DNA of 64,000 nt, taken from NCBI RefSeq assembly GCF_018612875.1, contig NZ_JAGGRI010000020.1, positions 248,001 to 312,000 of the forward strand. The letters are read 5' to 3'. Each line of letters begins with the position of its first letter. The stretch's first letter is position 1. Source of the stretch: Lysobacter sp. ISL-50. GTDB taxonomy: Bacteria; Pseudomonadota; Gammaproteobacteria; Xanthomonadales; Xanthomonadaceae. The notes under the pieces were generated by a model that saw nothing but the letters and a program-made list of their open reading frames with translations, ran no database searches and had not been told where the DNA came from. Shown here one piece after another: positions 1 through 8,266 of this stretch. The position numbers and the translations under genes were made by a program.

Positions 1-10
1 GGGCGGAATT

Positions 11-30
11 GGGGTGACTATAGTCGCCCC
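11..30. promoter_or_regulatory. Palindrome just upstream of the sugar kinase gene
   Basis: A 20-bp inverted repeat has the perfect core GACTATAGTC (16-25), flanked by GGGG on the left and CCCC on the right with one mismatched pair. It ends two bases before the ATG of the kinase gene, so a protein bound here would cover the ribosome-binding and start region. That position suggests an autogenous or sugar-responsive operator, but the cognate regulator is not in the window. Confidence 0.4.
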
Positions 31-32
31 CC

Positions 33-1007
33 ATGAAGCTCGATCAGCCTCAACTCAGCCCTCCCCAATTCAGCATCATCGGCGACGTCAGCGTGGACCT
101 GGTCCTGGGCACGCTGGACGGCTGGCCCAAGATCGGCACCGAACAACTGCTGCCGCGCAGCGAGCTGCGCGCCGGCGGTTCGGCGGCCAACTCCGCCCTC
201 GCGGCCCGGCATCTCGGCCTGAGCCCGCATCTGATCGGCGCGATCGGTAACGACGACCTGGCGCAGTGGCTGCTGCTGCAACTGTCGGGTATCCGCGTCG
301 AACTGCAGACCTGCGCCAGCGACACCACCATGTCGGTGGGACTGCTGCATACCGGCGGCGAGCGCACCTTCTTCACCAGCTACGGGCATCTGCAGCATCT
401 GACGCCGGACTTCGTGCTCAAGCACCTGCCGCAGGCATCGCCCGGCAGTGTCGCCTTGTTCACCGCCCCGTTCCTGTTGCCGGGCCTGCGCGAACATTTC
501 AGCCAACTGTTGGCGCAGGCCTCGACCAAGGGCTATCAGGTCGCGCTGGATACCGGCTGGCCGCCGGAAGGCTGGACGCCGCGGGTGCACGGGGAAGTCG
601 AAGGCTGGCTGGCCCATTGCGACCATCTGCTGGTCAACGAGCTGGAAGCGATGAGCATCGCCGGCCACCCGGACGACTGCCAGGATCTGGAGCTCGCCGT
701 GCAACGCGTCGCCCACCTGCTCAAGCCCGACGCCCATCTGATCGTGAAACTGGGCGCCGCCGGCGCGCTGGCTCACGTCGATGGCCGCAGCCTGCGCTAC
801 GCAACGCAAGCGGCGCTGGAAATCTTCGACACCGTGGGCGCCGGCGACAGCTTCAACACCGGCTATCTGGCGGCACGCTTGAATCAGGCCGGCCTGCGCG
901 ATGCGCTCGCGGCCGGCTGTCGCACCGCCAGCGCGATCCTGCCCCGCTTCCCGCGCAAGAGCATCGCCGCCGGCGAACTCTCCCACTGCCTGCTGCCGCA
1001 GTCCTGA
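33..1007 (+). CDS. PfkB-family carbohydrate kinase
   Basis: This 324-residue protein is predicted to phosphorylate a sugar with ATP in the cytoplasm (ribokinase/PfkB fold). The N-terminal strand carries IIGDVSVDLVLG. The substrate-binding GGSAANSA motif lies near residues 48-55. The second PfkB signature, DTVGAGDSFNTGY, lies near residue 265; its Asp is the expected catalytic base and GAGD forms the anion hole. The length is normal for the family. No convincing Shine-Dalgarno precedes the ATG, and the leader is taken up by a palindrome. An MFS sugar transporter gene starts 16 bases after the stop and a TonB-dependent receptor follows, so the kinase probably traps a sugar brought in by that pair. 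The sugar cannot be read from the sequence. Confidence 0.88.
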   Translation: MKLDQPQLSPPQFSIIGDVSVDLVLGTLDGWPKIGTEQLLPRSELRAGGSAANSALAARHLGLSPHLIGAIGNDDLAQWLLLQLSGIRVELQTCASDTTMSVGLLHTGGERTFFTSYGHLQHLTPDFVLKHLPQASPGSVALFTAPFLLPGLREHFSQLLAQASTKGYQVALDTGWPPEGWTPRVHGEVEGWLAHCDHLLVNELEAMSIAGHPDDCQDLELAVQRVAHLLKPDAHLIVKLGAAGALAHVDGRSLRYATQAALEIFDTVGAGDSFNTGYLAARLNQAGLRDALAAGCRTASAILPRFPRKSIAAGELSHCLLPQS

Positions 1008-1023
1008 CTCAGGAGACGCGACC

Positions 1024-2241
1024 ATGAAGCACCGGCCGATGATCGTCAGCTACATCCTGCTGATCTGGTTCGCGATCTCCTTCATCACCAATCTGATCGG
1101 GCCGCTGATGCCCATCGCCATCCAGGACTTCAAGCTGAGCCTGACCATGGCCGGCTTCATGCCGTTCTCCTTCTTCCTCGCTTACGGCCTGATCTCGATT
1201 CCGGGCGGCATCCTGATCGAAGTACGCGGCACCCGCTTCACGTTGTTCGCCGCGTTCGCGCTGAATTTCGTCGGCGCGCTGGCGATCGCGGCGATGCCGG
1301 GTTACGTCTCGGTCGTGGCCGGCCTGTTCGTCATCGGCTTAGGCATGGCGCTGCTGCAGGTAGTGATCAACCCGCTGATGCGCACCGCCGCCGGGGAGGA
1401 GCACTTCGCTTTCTTCTCGGTGATGGCGCAGTTGGTGTTCGGCCTGGCCTCTTTCCTCAGCCCGCTGGCGTTCCGGCTCTACATGCAGCGCCCGGGCATC
1501 GAGGGACAGCCGCTGGCCTGGCTGACGTTCTACTGGTACTTCAGCGCCGCCTTCGTGCTGCTGGCCCTGCTCAATTACAAACTGCCGCTGCCGACGGTGG
1601 AACTGAAGGACGACGAGCGCGCAGGCAGCCGCGACGCTTACCGCAGCCTGCTGCGGCGCGTCGATGTGCGCCTGTTCTTCCTGGGCATCGTCGCCTATGT
1701 CGGCACCGAGCAATCCCTCGCCAACTGGATGTCGCAGTTCCTCCACAGCTACCACGGCATGTCCGCCACCGAGCAAGGCGCGATCGCGGTCAGCCGCTTC
1801 TGGGGCCTGATGTCGCTAGGCTGTCTGGCCGGCCTGGGCCTGCTGAAACTGCTGGATTCGAAACGGGTGCTGGCGATCTTCTCGACGCTGGCCATCGCCT
1901 GCCTTGGCCTCGCCCTTTTCGGCACCGCGGAGATCTCGCTGCTGGCGTTTCCCGCCGCGGGTTTTTTCCTGTCGGTGATGTTCTCGGTGATCTTCTCGCT
2001 GGGATTGAACTCGGTCAGCCAACACCACGGCGCGTTCTCGGGAATTTTGTGCAGCGGCATCCTCGGCGGCGCCGTCGTGCCGCTGCTGATCGGCTTCGTC
2101 GCCGACCACTGGGGCCTGCGCGTGGGCTTGTCGCTGGTCTTCATCCCCCTGCTCTACATCCTCAGCGTCAGTGCCTGGGCCAGGCCGCTGGTGCGCAACC
2201 AAACCCTGTACTCCGGGAAAAACACTCCCGCCTCGCCCTGA
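1024..2241 (+). CDS. MFS sugar transporter, FucP-like
   Basis: This 405-residue inner-membrane protein has about twelve hydrophobic helices and fits the major facilitator superfamily, most like the fucose/glucose-galactose (FHS) branch. The stretch INPLMRTAAGEEHFAFF near residue 115 resembles the NP-containing helix 4 of FucP relatives. The reading frame is open for 41 codons upstream, but the ATG at 1024 is preferred because an AGGAG lies just before it and the first helix begins immediately after. It follows the PfkB kinase by 16 bases and precedes a TonB-dependent receptor. The three genes form a plausible outer-membrane import, inner-membrane import and phosphorylation chain. Substrate unknown. 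Confidence 0.85.
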   Translation: MKHRPMIVSYILLIWFAISFITNLIGPLMPIAIQDFKLSLTMAGFMPFSFFLAYGLISIPGGILIEVRGTRFTLFAAFALNFVGALAIAAMPGYVSVVAGLFVIGLGMALLQVVINPLMRTAAGEEHFAFFSVMAQLVFGLASFLSPLAFRLYMQRPGIEGQPLAWLTFYWYFSAAFVLLALLNYKLPLPTVELKDDERAGSRDAYRSLLRRVDVRLFFLGIVAYVGTEQSLANWMSQFLHSYHGMSATEQGAIAVSRFWGLMSLGCLAGLGLLKLLDSKRVLAIFSTLAIACLGLALFGTAEISLLAFPAAGFFLSVMFSVIFSLGLNSVSQHHGAFSGILCSGILGGAVVPLLIGFVADHWGLRVGLSLVFIPLLYILSVSAWARPLVRNQTLYSGKNTPASP

Positions 2242-2310
2242 CCGGGCCATACCACCAGCCGCTGCCGCGGGTCCGCCGGCCCGAGTCGCCGTACAACCAG
2301 GAGCCAATCA

Positions 2311-4980
2311 ATGAAAAAGCATCCCAGCGATGTTCGACCGACCGGCATCGCCGCCGCGGTGGCCGCGGTATTGATCAGTTGCGCGACCGCCCCGGTCATG
2401 GCCCAGTCCAGCACGACCGAGAACGACAAGCAGGCCGACGCTGGCGAACCCCGGACGACGCTCGAAACCGTGCACGTTTCCGCCACCCGCATCGAATCGG
2501 ACCTGCTGAAGACGCCGGTGGCCGTCACCGCCGTCACTCAGGAAACGCTGACCCGCGAAGGCATCCGCGACGTACGCGGCCTGTCCGGCACGATGCCCAA
2601 CGTGCAGATCGGCGCCGGCCCGGATTCCGGCGTGCAGGTCAGCATCCGCGGCATCGGCGCGAACAACTTCACCGAGATCGGCGATCCGGCCGTGGGCCTG
2701 CATGTGGCCGGCCTGTATTCGCCGCGGCCGCAGGGCGCGCTGGCGCTGATGTTCGACGTAGACCAGGTCGAAGTGTTGCGCGGCCCGCAGGGCACTTTGT
2801 TCGGCCGCAACTCCACCGGCGGCAGCATCAACATCATTCCGGCCAAGCCGCGCTTCGATTCCACCTTCGGCAGCGCCGAACTGGACGTGGGCAGCTATAA
2901 CCTGCGCCAGCTCAACCTGATCCAGAACATCACCGTGAACGATCGCTTCGCCCTGCGCTTTTCCGCGACCAAGGTCGAGCGCGACGGCTGGATCGACCAG
3001 CAGCAGGACTTCACCGACGTCGATATTCCCGAGCGCGGCTTCATCGCCGACGGCATCCCGGACGTGGACCAGCGCCGCAACGTCAAGGTCGGGCGCGACA
3101 AGTACTACTACAACCGCGACGAATGGGCGTTCCGCCTCGCCGCCCGCTTCGCCTTCACGGATAACGTGGAATGGCTGCTGGCGTACGAGAAATTCCAGAA
3201 CTCCGGCGCCGGTCAGGTGGGAATGAAAGACTGCGACCAGGCCGCCGGCACCCGCTTCGCCTGCCAGGGCGGCAAGTGGGACGTGAAGATCAACGTGCCC
3301 GGCAAGACCGACATGTCGATCGACACGGTGCGCTCGAACCTCAACTGGTTCCTCAGCGACAGCAACAGCCTCGAATACAGCGTGGCCTTCGCCACGCAGA
3401 AGCGCTCGCAGATCGCCGACGACGACGGCGGCTACCACGAGATCCCCTCGCAGGTCACCGCCACCTTGCCGGTACCGCACGAAGGCGACTGGGGCATCTG
3501 GCCGGTGCGCGACAACACCTCCATCACGTTGGACTCGAAGTACCAGTCGTTCGTACACGAGTTGCAGTTCAAGCATCAGGGCGAGCGCCTGAAGCTGGTG
3601 TCCGGCCTGTTCTGGATGCACGAGAAGAACCAGATCAACTACGCGCAGGAACTGCTGGTCAACGCGCCGTTCGGCTACCCGATCAGCCAGTTCTACCATC
3701 AGCCCAATCGCCAGGTCGATGCCAAGGCGATCTTCGCCCAGGCCGACTGGCGCTTCGCGCCCACCTGGACCGCGACCATGGGCGCGCGCTACAGCCGCGA
3801 CGAAAAGACCGACCGTGGCGGCCAGGTGTACGGCGGTTGGGATACCGAATCGACGGCCTACTACAACGGCCTGTACGACCCGGGCACGCCGGGCGAGCCG
3901 GGCTTCCGCCCGCACAACGGCCGCGACCTGACCGAACGCATGGGCCCGTTCGGCGGCATCGACGCCTACAAGCTGTGGGGACCGCCGGCGGAGAACGAAC
4001 ACTCCGAAGCCTGGCGCAAGTTCACCTATCGCCTGGGCCTGACCAAGGACCTGTCCGATGAGGAAATCCTGTTCGCTTCGTTGTCCACCGGCTACAAGGC
4101 CGGCGGCTTCGGCGACAAGGACGATGCCTGCGACGGCAAGGTCTGCATCGACGGCCCGCCCGGCCCGCACTACACCTTCTTCCCGTACAAGCCGGAAACC
4201 GTCACCAATTTCGAAATCGGCTACAAGGGCCTGCTGCTGGACAAGCGCCTGAGCCTGTCGGTCACCGCCTTCTACAGCCGCTACAAGGACATGCAGGTGA
4301 CCGGCGACTTCTACGCCGCCAAGGTTCACGTCGATGAGCCCTGCCCGGCGCAGGACCCGACCTGCGACATCGTCAACAAGTGGCAGACCGTCAACGTCGG
4401 CACGGTGAACATCCCGGGCCTGGAAGTGGAAGTGGATTACCTGCCCACGCCCAACACCCGCATCGGCGGTTTCTTCTCGTACATCAACAGCAAGATCAAG
4501 GACTACCCGACCTTCAGCGACGAATGGAACTGCGGCGTGCGCGAAGAGTTCGGCGCGCCGGCGTGCCCGGAGCCCTACGCCGGCCCCGACCCCACGCTGG
4601 CCGGCCGCCAGATCTACGACATCACCGGCAACCATCTGCCGATGAGTCCGAAATTCACCGCCGGCGTCAACGTGTCGCACACCTTCAAGTTCGGCAACGG
4701 CTATGAACTGGTGCCGTGGGTGAACGTGAAGTGGCAGGACAAGATGTACTTCACCCTGCGCAACCTCGACAACGCGCATATCTCCGACGCGCAGGAGGCC
4801 TACACCACGGTCGATGCCAGCCTGAGCCTGCAGTCGCCGTCGTTCTGGCGCGCCGAGCTGTATGTGCTCAACGCCACCGACAAGATGAGCAAGAATTCGG
4901 CCGGCGACGGCGGCGGTTTCGTCCGCGCTTACTGGAACGACCCGCGCACGGTCGGCCTGCGGGTTCGCCTCGACTACTGA
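2311..4980 (+). CDS. TonB-dependent outer-membrane receptor
   Basis: This 889-residue protein has a signal peptide ending near AQA/VMAQS (about residue 31), followed by a plug domain (about residues 55-170) with KTPVAVTAVTQETL, VSIRGIGANNF and the plug-end motif VEVLRGPQGTLFGRNSTGG. The rest fits a 22-strand barrel and ends in aromatic residues (VGLRVRLDY), as outer-membrane beta-barrels do. It imports a ligand across the outer membrane using TonB energy. The position after a sugar kinase and a sugar MFS transporter points to a carbohydrate rather than a siderophore, which is an inference. AGGAG lies about eight bases before the ATG. The gene ends before two strong hairpins. Confidence 0.92.
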   Translation: MKKHPSDVRPTGIAAAVAAVLISCATAPVMAQSSTTENDKQADAGEPRTTLETVHVSATRIESDLLKTPVAVTAVTQETLTREGIRDVRGLSGTMPNVQIGAGPDSGVQVSIRGIGANNFTEIGDPAVGLHVAGLYSPRPQGALALMFDVDQVEVLRGPQGTLFGRNSTGGSINIIPAKPRFDSTFGSAELDVGSYNLRQLNLIQNITVNDRFALRFSATKVERDGWIDQQQDFTDVDIPERGFIADGIPDVDQRRNVKVGRDKYYYNRDEWAFRLAARFAFTDNVEWLLAYEKFQNSGAGQVGMKDCDQAAGTRFACQGGKWDVKINVPGKTDMSIDTVRSNLNWFLSDSNSLEYSVAFATQKRSQIADDDGGYHEIPSQVTATLPVPHEGDWGIWPVRDNTSITLDSKYQSFVHELQFKHQGERLKLVSGLFWMHEKNQINYAQELLVNAPFGYPISQFYHQPNRQVDAKAIFAQADWRFAPTWTATMGARYSRDEKTDRGGQVYGGWDTESTAYYNGLYDPGTPGEPGFRPHNGRDLTERMGPFGGIDAYKLWGPPAENEHSEAWRKFTYRLGLTKDLSDEEILFASLSTGYKAGGFGDKDDACDGKVCIDGPPGPHYTFFPYKPETVTNFEIGYKGLLLDKRLSLSVTAFYSRYKDMQVTGDFYAAKVHVDEPCPAQDPTCDIVNKWQTVNVGTVNIPGLEVEVDYLPTPNTRIGGFFSYINSKIKDYPTFSDEWNCGVREEFGAPACPEPYAGPDPTLAGRQIYDITGNHLPMSPKFTAGVNVSHTFKFGNGYELVPWVNVKWQDKMYFTLRNLDNAHISDAQEAYTTVDASLSLQSPSFWRAELYVLNATDKMSKNSAGDGGGFVRAYWNDPRTVGLRVRLDY

Positions 4981-5001
4981 TGCTGCGGTTGCAACGCGTA
5001 A

Positions 5002-5071
5002 AGCCCCCTCCGCTTGCGGGAGAGGGGGCTGGTACTTGTACGGCCCTGCGACTGCAAGGACAGTCGCAGGG
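5002..5071. terminator. Two consecutive hairpins after the receptor gene
   Basis: The first stem pairs AGCCCCCTC (5002-5010) with its complement at 5022-5030. The second pairs CCCTGCGACTG (5044-5054) with CAGTCGCAGGG (5061-5071), a perfect 11-bp stem with a 6-base loop. Neither has a long T-run, so they may act as transcript-end stabilisers as well as terminators. They lie between the convergent receptor and hydrolase genes. Confidence 0.6.
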
Positions 5072-5168
5072 TTAATACCGCGGCAGGTCGAGACGATGAT
5101 CCGCCGGCTCTGGCGTGACGCCATGAAGACGACTGCTTCCGACCTGCGGCCTTGAGCCGGAACTCAGC

Positions 5169-6149
5169 TCAACGAAGCGCTTCGGCCGATGCGCCCTGCG
5201 CGCGCGGCTTGGCATCCATGAAGTCCCGGATCAAGCCTGCAATCGGCTCCACGTCCTCTTCGAGGGCGAAATGGCCGGTGTCGAACAGATGGACTTGCGC
5301 CTTGGGCAGGTCGCGCTGGTAGGCATAGGCGCCCGGGGTGAGAAAGATCGGATCGTTCTTTCCCCAGACGATCAGCGCCGGCGGCTGATGCTTGCGAAAA
5401 TACGCCTGCCAGGCCGGATAGTGCGACGGATTCGAGCCGTAGTCGTAGAGCAGGCGCAACTGGATGTCCTGCATGCCCGGACGATCCAGCAGGGCCTGAT
5501 CGAGCAACCAGTTTTCCGGCGCGATGGCCGCCGGATCGCGCACGCCGTGCAGGTAATGCCATTTTGTAGAACTCAAGCTCAGCAGCTTGTCCGCGATCAG
5601 TTGCGACCGCTGCGGCGTGCGCTCCTTCCAATAGGCCCGCAAGGGGTCCCACAACGAGCCCATGCCCTCTTCGTAGGCGTTTCCGTTCTGGATGATCAAA
5701 CCCTCGATTTCTTCCGGATGGCTCGCCGCGATGCGCAGACCGACCGGAGCGCCATAGTCGAACAGGTACAGGCTGTAGGACTTCACCTCCAACTTGCGCA
5801 GCAGACCATGCATGGTCTTCGCGATCCGGTCGAACGAATACTCGTAGTCGGCCGGCGCGGGCACGGCGCTGGCGCCGAAGCCGGGGTAGTCCGGGGCGAT
5901 CACCCGATAGCGATCGGAGAGCAGCGGCATCAGGCGGCGATACATGTGCGAAGAACTGGGCAGGCCGTGCAGCAGCACGATCACCGGAGCGTCCTTGGGG
6001 CCGGCCTCGCGGTAGAAGATTTCCACGCCATCGGCTTCGACGACGCTGTGGCGCGTCGTGGCGCTGGGCGCCGGCGGCGGCATGGCGGACGCGTCGGCCG
6101 CCGGCAGAAGCATCGAGGTCGCCAGAACGGCGGTCAGCAGTTTGTCCAT
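5169..6149 (-). CDS. Exported alpha/beta hydrolase with Asp nucleophile (epoxide hydrolase/dehalogenase-like)
   Basis: This 326-residue protein starts at the ATG giving MDKLLTAVLATSMLLP, which supplies a signal peptide ending near DASA. The frame is open for another 20 codons upstream, but that longer start would bury the signal. The fold motifs are HGLPSSSHMYR (oxyanion loop), an elbow LYLFDYGAPVG in which the nucleophile position is Asp rather than Ser, VWGKNDPIF for the acid, and DTGHFALEED for the catalytic His. An Asp nucleophile is known for epoxide hydrolases and haloalkane or haloacetate dehalogenases, so it should act through an ester intermediate in the periplasm. It is transcribed divergently from a LysR regulator, which is its likely controller. 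Confidence 0.82.
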   Translation of the reverse strand: MDKLLTAVLATSMLLPAADASAMPPPAPSATTRHSVVEADGVEIFYREAGPKDAPVIVLLHGLPSSSHMYRRLMPLLSDRYRVIAPDYPGFGASAVPAPADYEYSFDRIAKTMHGLLRKLEVKSYSLYLFDYGAPVGLRIAASHPEEIEGLIIQNGNAYEEGMGSLWDPLRAYWKERTPQRSQLIADKLLSLSSTKWHYLHGVRDPAAIAPENWLLDQALLDRPGMQDIQLRLLYDYGSNPSHYPAWQAYFRKHQPPALIVWGKNDPIFLTPGAYAYQRDLPKAQVHLFDTGHFALEEDVEPIAGLIRDFMDAKPRAQGASAEALR

Positions 6150-6235
6150 GATCGTGTCGAATCCGAAGAAGTTGGGGATGCCGTAGTGGCGTTGCGTCTT
6201 CGACGCCACCGGCTGGGCTGGCGGCTAATTTCTCT

Positions 6236-6295
6236 CATTCCGCTTGAAATAAGAATAACCACGTATCAAAATTTATTATTCCCCCAATCGGAATG
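6236..6295. promoter_or_regulatory. Candidate LysR operator between divergent genes
   Basis: The AT-rich divergent gap holds two nested inverted repeats: CATTCCG (6236-6242) with CGGAATG (6289-6295), and GAATAA (6253-6258) with TTATTC (6276-6281). The outer right arm overlaps the ATG of the LysR gene. The drop in G/C and the symmetry fit an autoregulated LysR control region acting on both genes. Confidence 0.5.
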
Positions 6296-7201
6296 ATCGA
6301 CATGGACCGGTTTCATCTGCTGACCGTGTTCGTCGCTGTCGCCGAAGAACAAAGCTTCGCCGCGGCCGCGCGCAAGCTGGGCCTGTCGCCTCCCGCCGTG
6401 ACCCGGGCGGTGGCGACCTTGGAAGAGCGCCTCGCCGTCAAGTTGCTCAGCCGCACCACCCGCTTCGTTCGCGCCACCGACGCGGGGCGGCGCTACCTGG
6501 AAGATGCGCGCCGAATCCTGGCCGAACTGGACCAGGCGGACGAAGCGGCCGGCGGCGTCGACGCCGAACCGCGCGGGCACCTGACGGTAACCGCGCCGGT
6601 GCAGTTCGGCCGGCTCTTCGTTCTGCCCGTCATCGGCGAGTACCTGCGGCGCTATCGGTCGGTGCAGGTATCGGCGATGTTCCTGGACCGGGTGGTGAAT
6701 CTGCTGGAAGAAGGCGTGGACGTCGGCGTGCGCATCGGCGAACTGCCGGATTCGAGCCTGCAGGCCATCCATGTCGCGAATGTGCGCAGGGTGCTGTGCG
6801 CGTCGCCCGATTACTTGCGCGAACGCGGCCAGCCGAAGACGCCCGCGGATCTGGCCGGGCACGACATCATCTCGGCCCTGGGCACCAACCCGGTCACCGA
6901 CTGGAAATTCGGCGAAGGCCGCAAGCAGCAAACGCAGCGCATCGCGCCCCGGCTGATGGTGACGGCCAACGACTCGGGAATCGATGCGGCCTTGAGCGGG
7001 TTCGGCATCACGCGATTGCCTTCTTACCAGATCGAATCTTATCTGGCCGCCGGCCGGTTGCAGATCGTCTTGAGCGAATTCGAGCCGGCGAAGGTGCCGA
7101 TACACGTGCTTCACCGCGAGGGGCGATACACCTCGCCCAAAGTCCGCAGCTTCCTCGATCTGATCGTCGCCGAACTAAGACAGAACACGACATTGCCCTG
7201 A
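6293..7201 (+). CDS. LysR-family transcriptional regulator
   Basis: This 302-residue regulator has an N-terminal winged helix-turn-helix (about residues 4-63; SFAAAARKLGLSPPAVTRAV is the helix-turn-helix) and a C-terminal periplasmic-binding-like effector domain (about 90-295). Length and layout are typical. ATGs at 6293 and 6302 are both possible; the first is used here. It is divergent to the Asp-nucleophile hydrolase across about 140 bp of AT-rich DNA with inverted repeats, which is the usual LysR arrangement for control of the neighbour and of itself. The inducer is not known. Confidence 0.9.
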   Translation: MIDMDRFHLLTVFVAVAEEQSFAAAARKLGLSPPAVTRAVATLEERLAVKLLSRTTRFVRATDAGRRYLEDARRILAELDQADEAAGGVDAEPRGHLTVTAPVQFGRLFVLPVIGEYLRRYRSVQVSAMFLDRVVNLLEEGVDVGVRIGELPDSSLQAIHVANVRRVLCASPDYLRERGQPKTPADLAGHDIISALGTNPVTDWKFGEGRKQQTQRIAPRLMVTANDSGIDAALSGFGITRLPSYQIESYLAAGRLQIVLSEFEPAKVPIHVLHREGRYTSPKVRSFLDLIVAELRQNTTLP

Positions 7202-7407
7202 CAGGCCCGGACTACCGGCTCGCGCGAACAGTCGCCGCCATCGCGGGATGCGCGCTGGCGAATGCCGGGCCGCACGCGGCGGCCATCGGGGTTTCCCAGC
7301 GCACGCGAGCCTCCGGCGGCAGTGGCCGTGGTTTGGACGTGCGAGAATGAGTACGAGACCGGCGCCCGCAAAGCGCCCGGGGTGACAGCTCGTTCCAGGA
7401 GAGAGCG

Positions 7408-7761
7408 TTGACGCGCAACAATCAAAAAATCGATGAGCTGCGCCGGCGAATCCCATCGTTCACCTGCATCGTGGGTTGTCACGACTGCTGCGGCCCGGTC
7501 ACCGCATCCTCGGAGGAAATGGCACGCCTGCCGGTCAAGAGCGAAGCCGAGCATGACGCCGCCCTGGCCCAGTTGAGCTGCCCGCATTTGGGGAGCCACG
7601 GGTGCGAGGTTTACAACGAGCGTCCGCTCATTTGCCGGCTATTCGGCACGACGCCGCAACTGCTGTGCCCTAACGGGCAACGCCCGGTGTACATGATCGA
7701 TACGCGAACCGAACAAGAGATCCACGCCTTCCTCAGGCAAACACGGCAAGTGCTGGTCTGA
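7408..7761 (+). CDS. YkgJ-family cysteine-cluster protein
   Basis: This 117-residue cytoplasmic protein has the metal-binding pattern C20-x3-C24-x2-CC followed by SCPHLGSHGC and RPLICRLFG, matching the YkgJ/UPF0153 Fe-S or Zn-binding cluster family. The function of that family is largely undefined. The start is TTG at 7408: AGGAG at 7397-7401 lies six bases upstream and no ATG fits, so the rare start is well supported. It stands between the LysR gene and a stretch containing a broken GH20 fragment, with no operon partner. Confidence 0.8.
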   Translation: MTRNNQKIDELRRRIPSFTCIVGCHDCCGPVTASSEEMARLPVKSEAEHDAALAQLSCPHLGSHGCEVYNERPLICRLFGTTPQLLCPNGQRPVYMIDTRTEQEIHAFLRQTRQVLV

Positions 7762-7797
7762 CCAACCTGTAGGAGTTGCCCGCCCTTGAGGGGCCGG

Positions 7798-7991
7798 GCT
7801 GAAGCACCTTTCAAACTCGACGCCCTGCCGGTCCGTCTGCGGCCGCCGGTATCGGCTGCGGCCACCGTCCCCCGCAGTGATCGCGGAAGCAAGCGCAGGC
7901 GCCGCCGCCTCATATCGCCATTCCCCAGCCGATGCCAGCAGCGTCCGCCGAGCCGCGGATATCCGCCACGGCGATGGAAAGACCGGCGTGA
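7798..7991 (+). pseudogene. Decayed 5' fragment of a GH20 hexosaminidase gene
   Basis: The gap 7762-8266 has no intact gene, but its plus strand aligns with the 5' end of the GH20 gene encoded at 13082-11568. FKLDALPVRL matches FKLEVLLLCL of the signal peptide. After a frame change, AAGIGCGHR matches the lipobox region VAASGCDHR, and KQAQAPPPHIAIPQPM matches AQAKAPPAHIVPIPQSM, continuing to about 7988. An in-frame stop (7878-7880), the frame change and the stop at 7989 show that it is dead. DNA identity in the best 100 bases is about three quarters by eye, with one 3-base gap. Nothing similar to the rest of the enzyme follows, so only the start survives. The remainder of the gap holds the receptor's control region. 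Confidence 0.7.
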
Positions 7992-8130
7992 GCCATGCGC
8001 CCTTCGACTGCCCCCCATCCTGGAAACCGTGGCACCCATCCCAATGCGGAAGCCCAAAAGGTGACCCGGTTGGCAAAGGGTCGCCCTTGCTGCGCCGCCA
8101 CATGCTTTAGGCCCCGGCTTCTGGTGATAC

Positions 8131-8212
8131 TTAGATCGATCCAATCGCTTCCTTAAGCGGATCGAGACAAGCGAAAACCCCACACGTCCATACCTTGTTT
8201 AGATCGATCTAA
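8131..8212. promoter_or_regulatory. Tandem palindromic operator upstream of the second TonB receptor
   Basis: TTAGATCGATCTAA at 8199-8212 is a perfect 14-bp palindrome. TTAGATCGATCCAA at 8131-8144 is the same sequence with one change. The copies are 68 bp apart, a spacing that would allow looping by a bivalent repressor. Both lie in the leader of the receptor gene starting at 8267. The regulator is not in this window; LacI- or GntR-type repressors of chitin or GlcNAc genes are candidates by context only. Confidence 0.6.
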
Positions 8213-8266
8213 GTGCCGTCGCTCAGTCAAGACACCAGTCACAGGGGCAACTCCGGGGGTAATTCA

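Noticed and set aside
2308-5124. Minus-strand open frame of 938 codons opposite the first TonB receptor
   Set aside because: Shadow of the receptor; no recognisable motifs.
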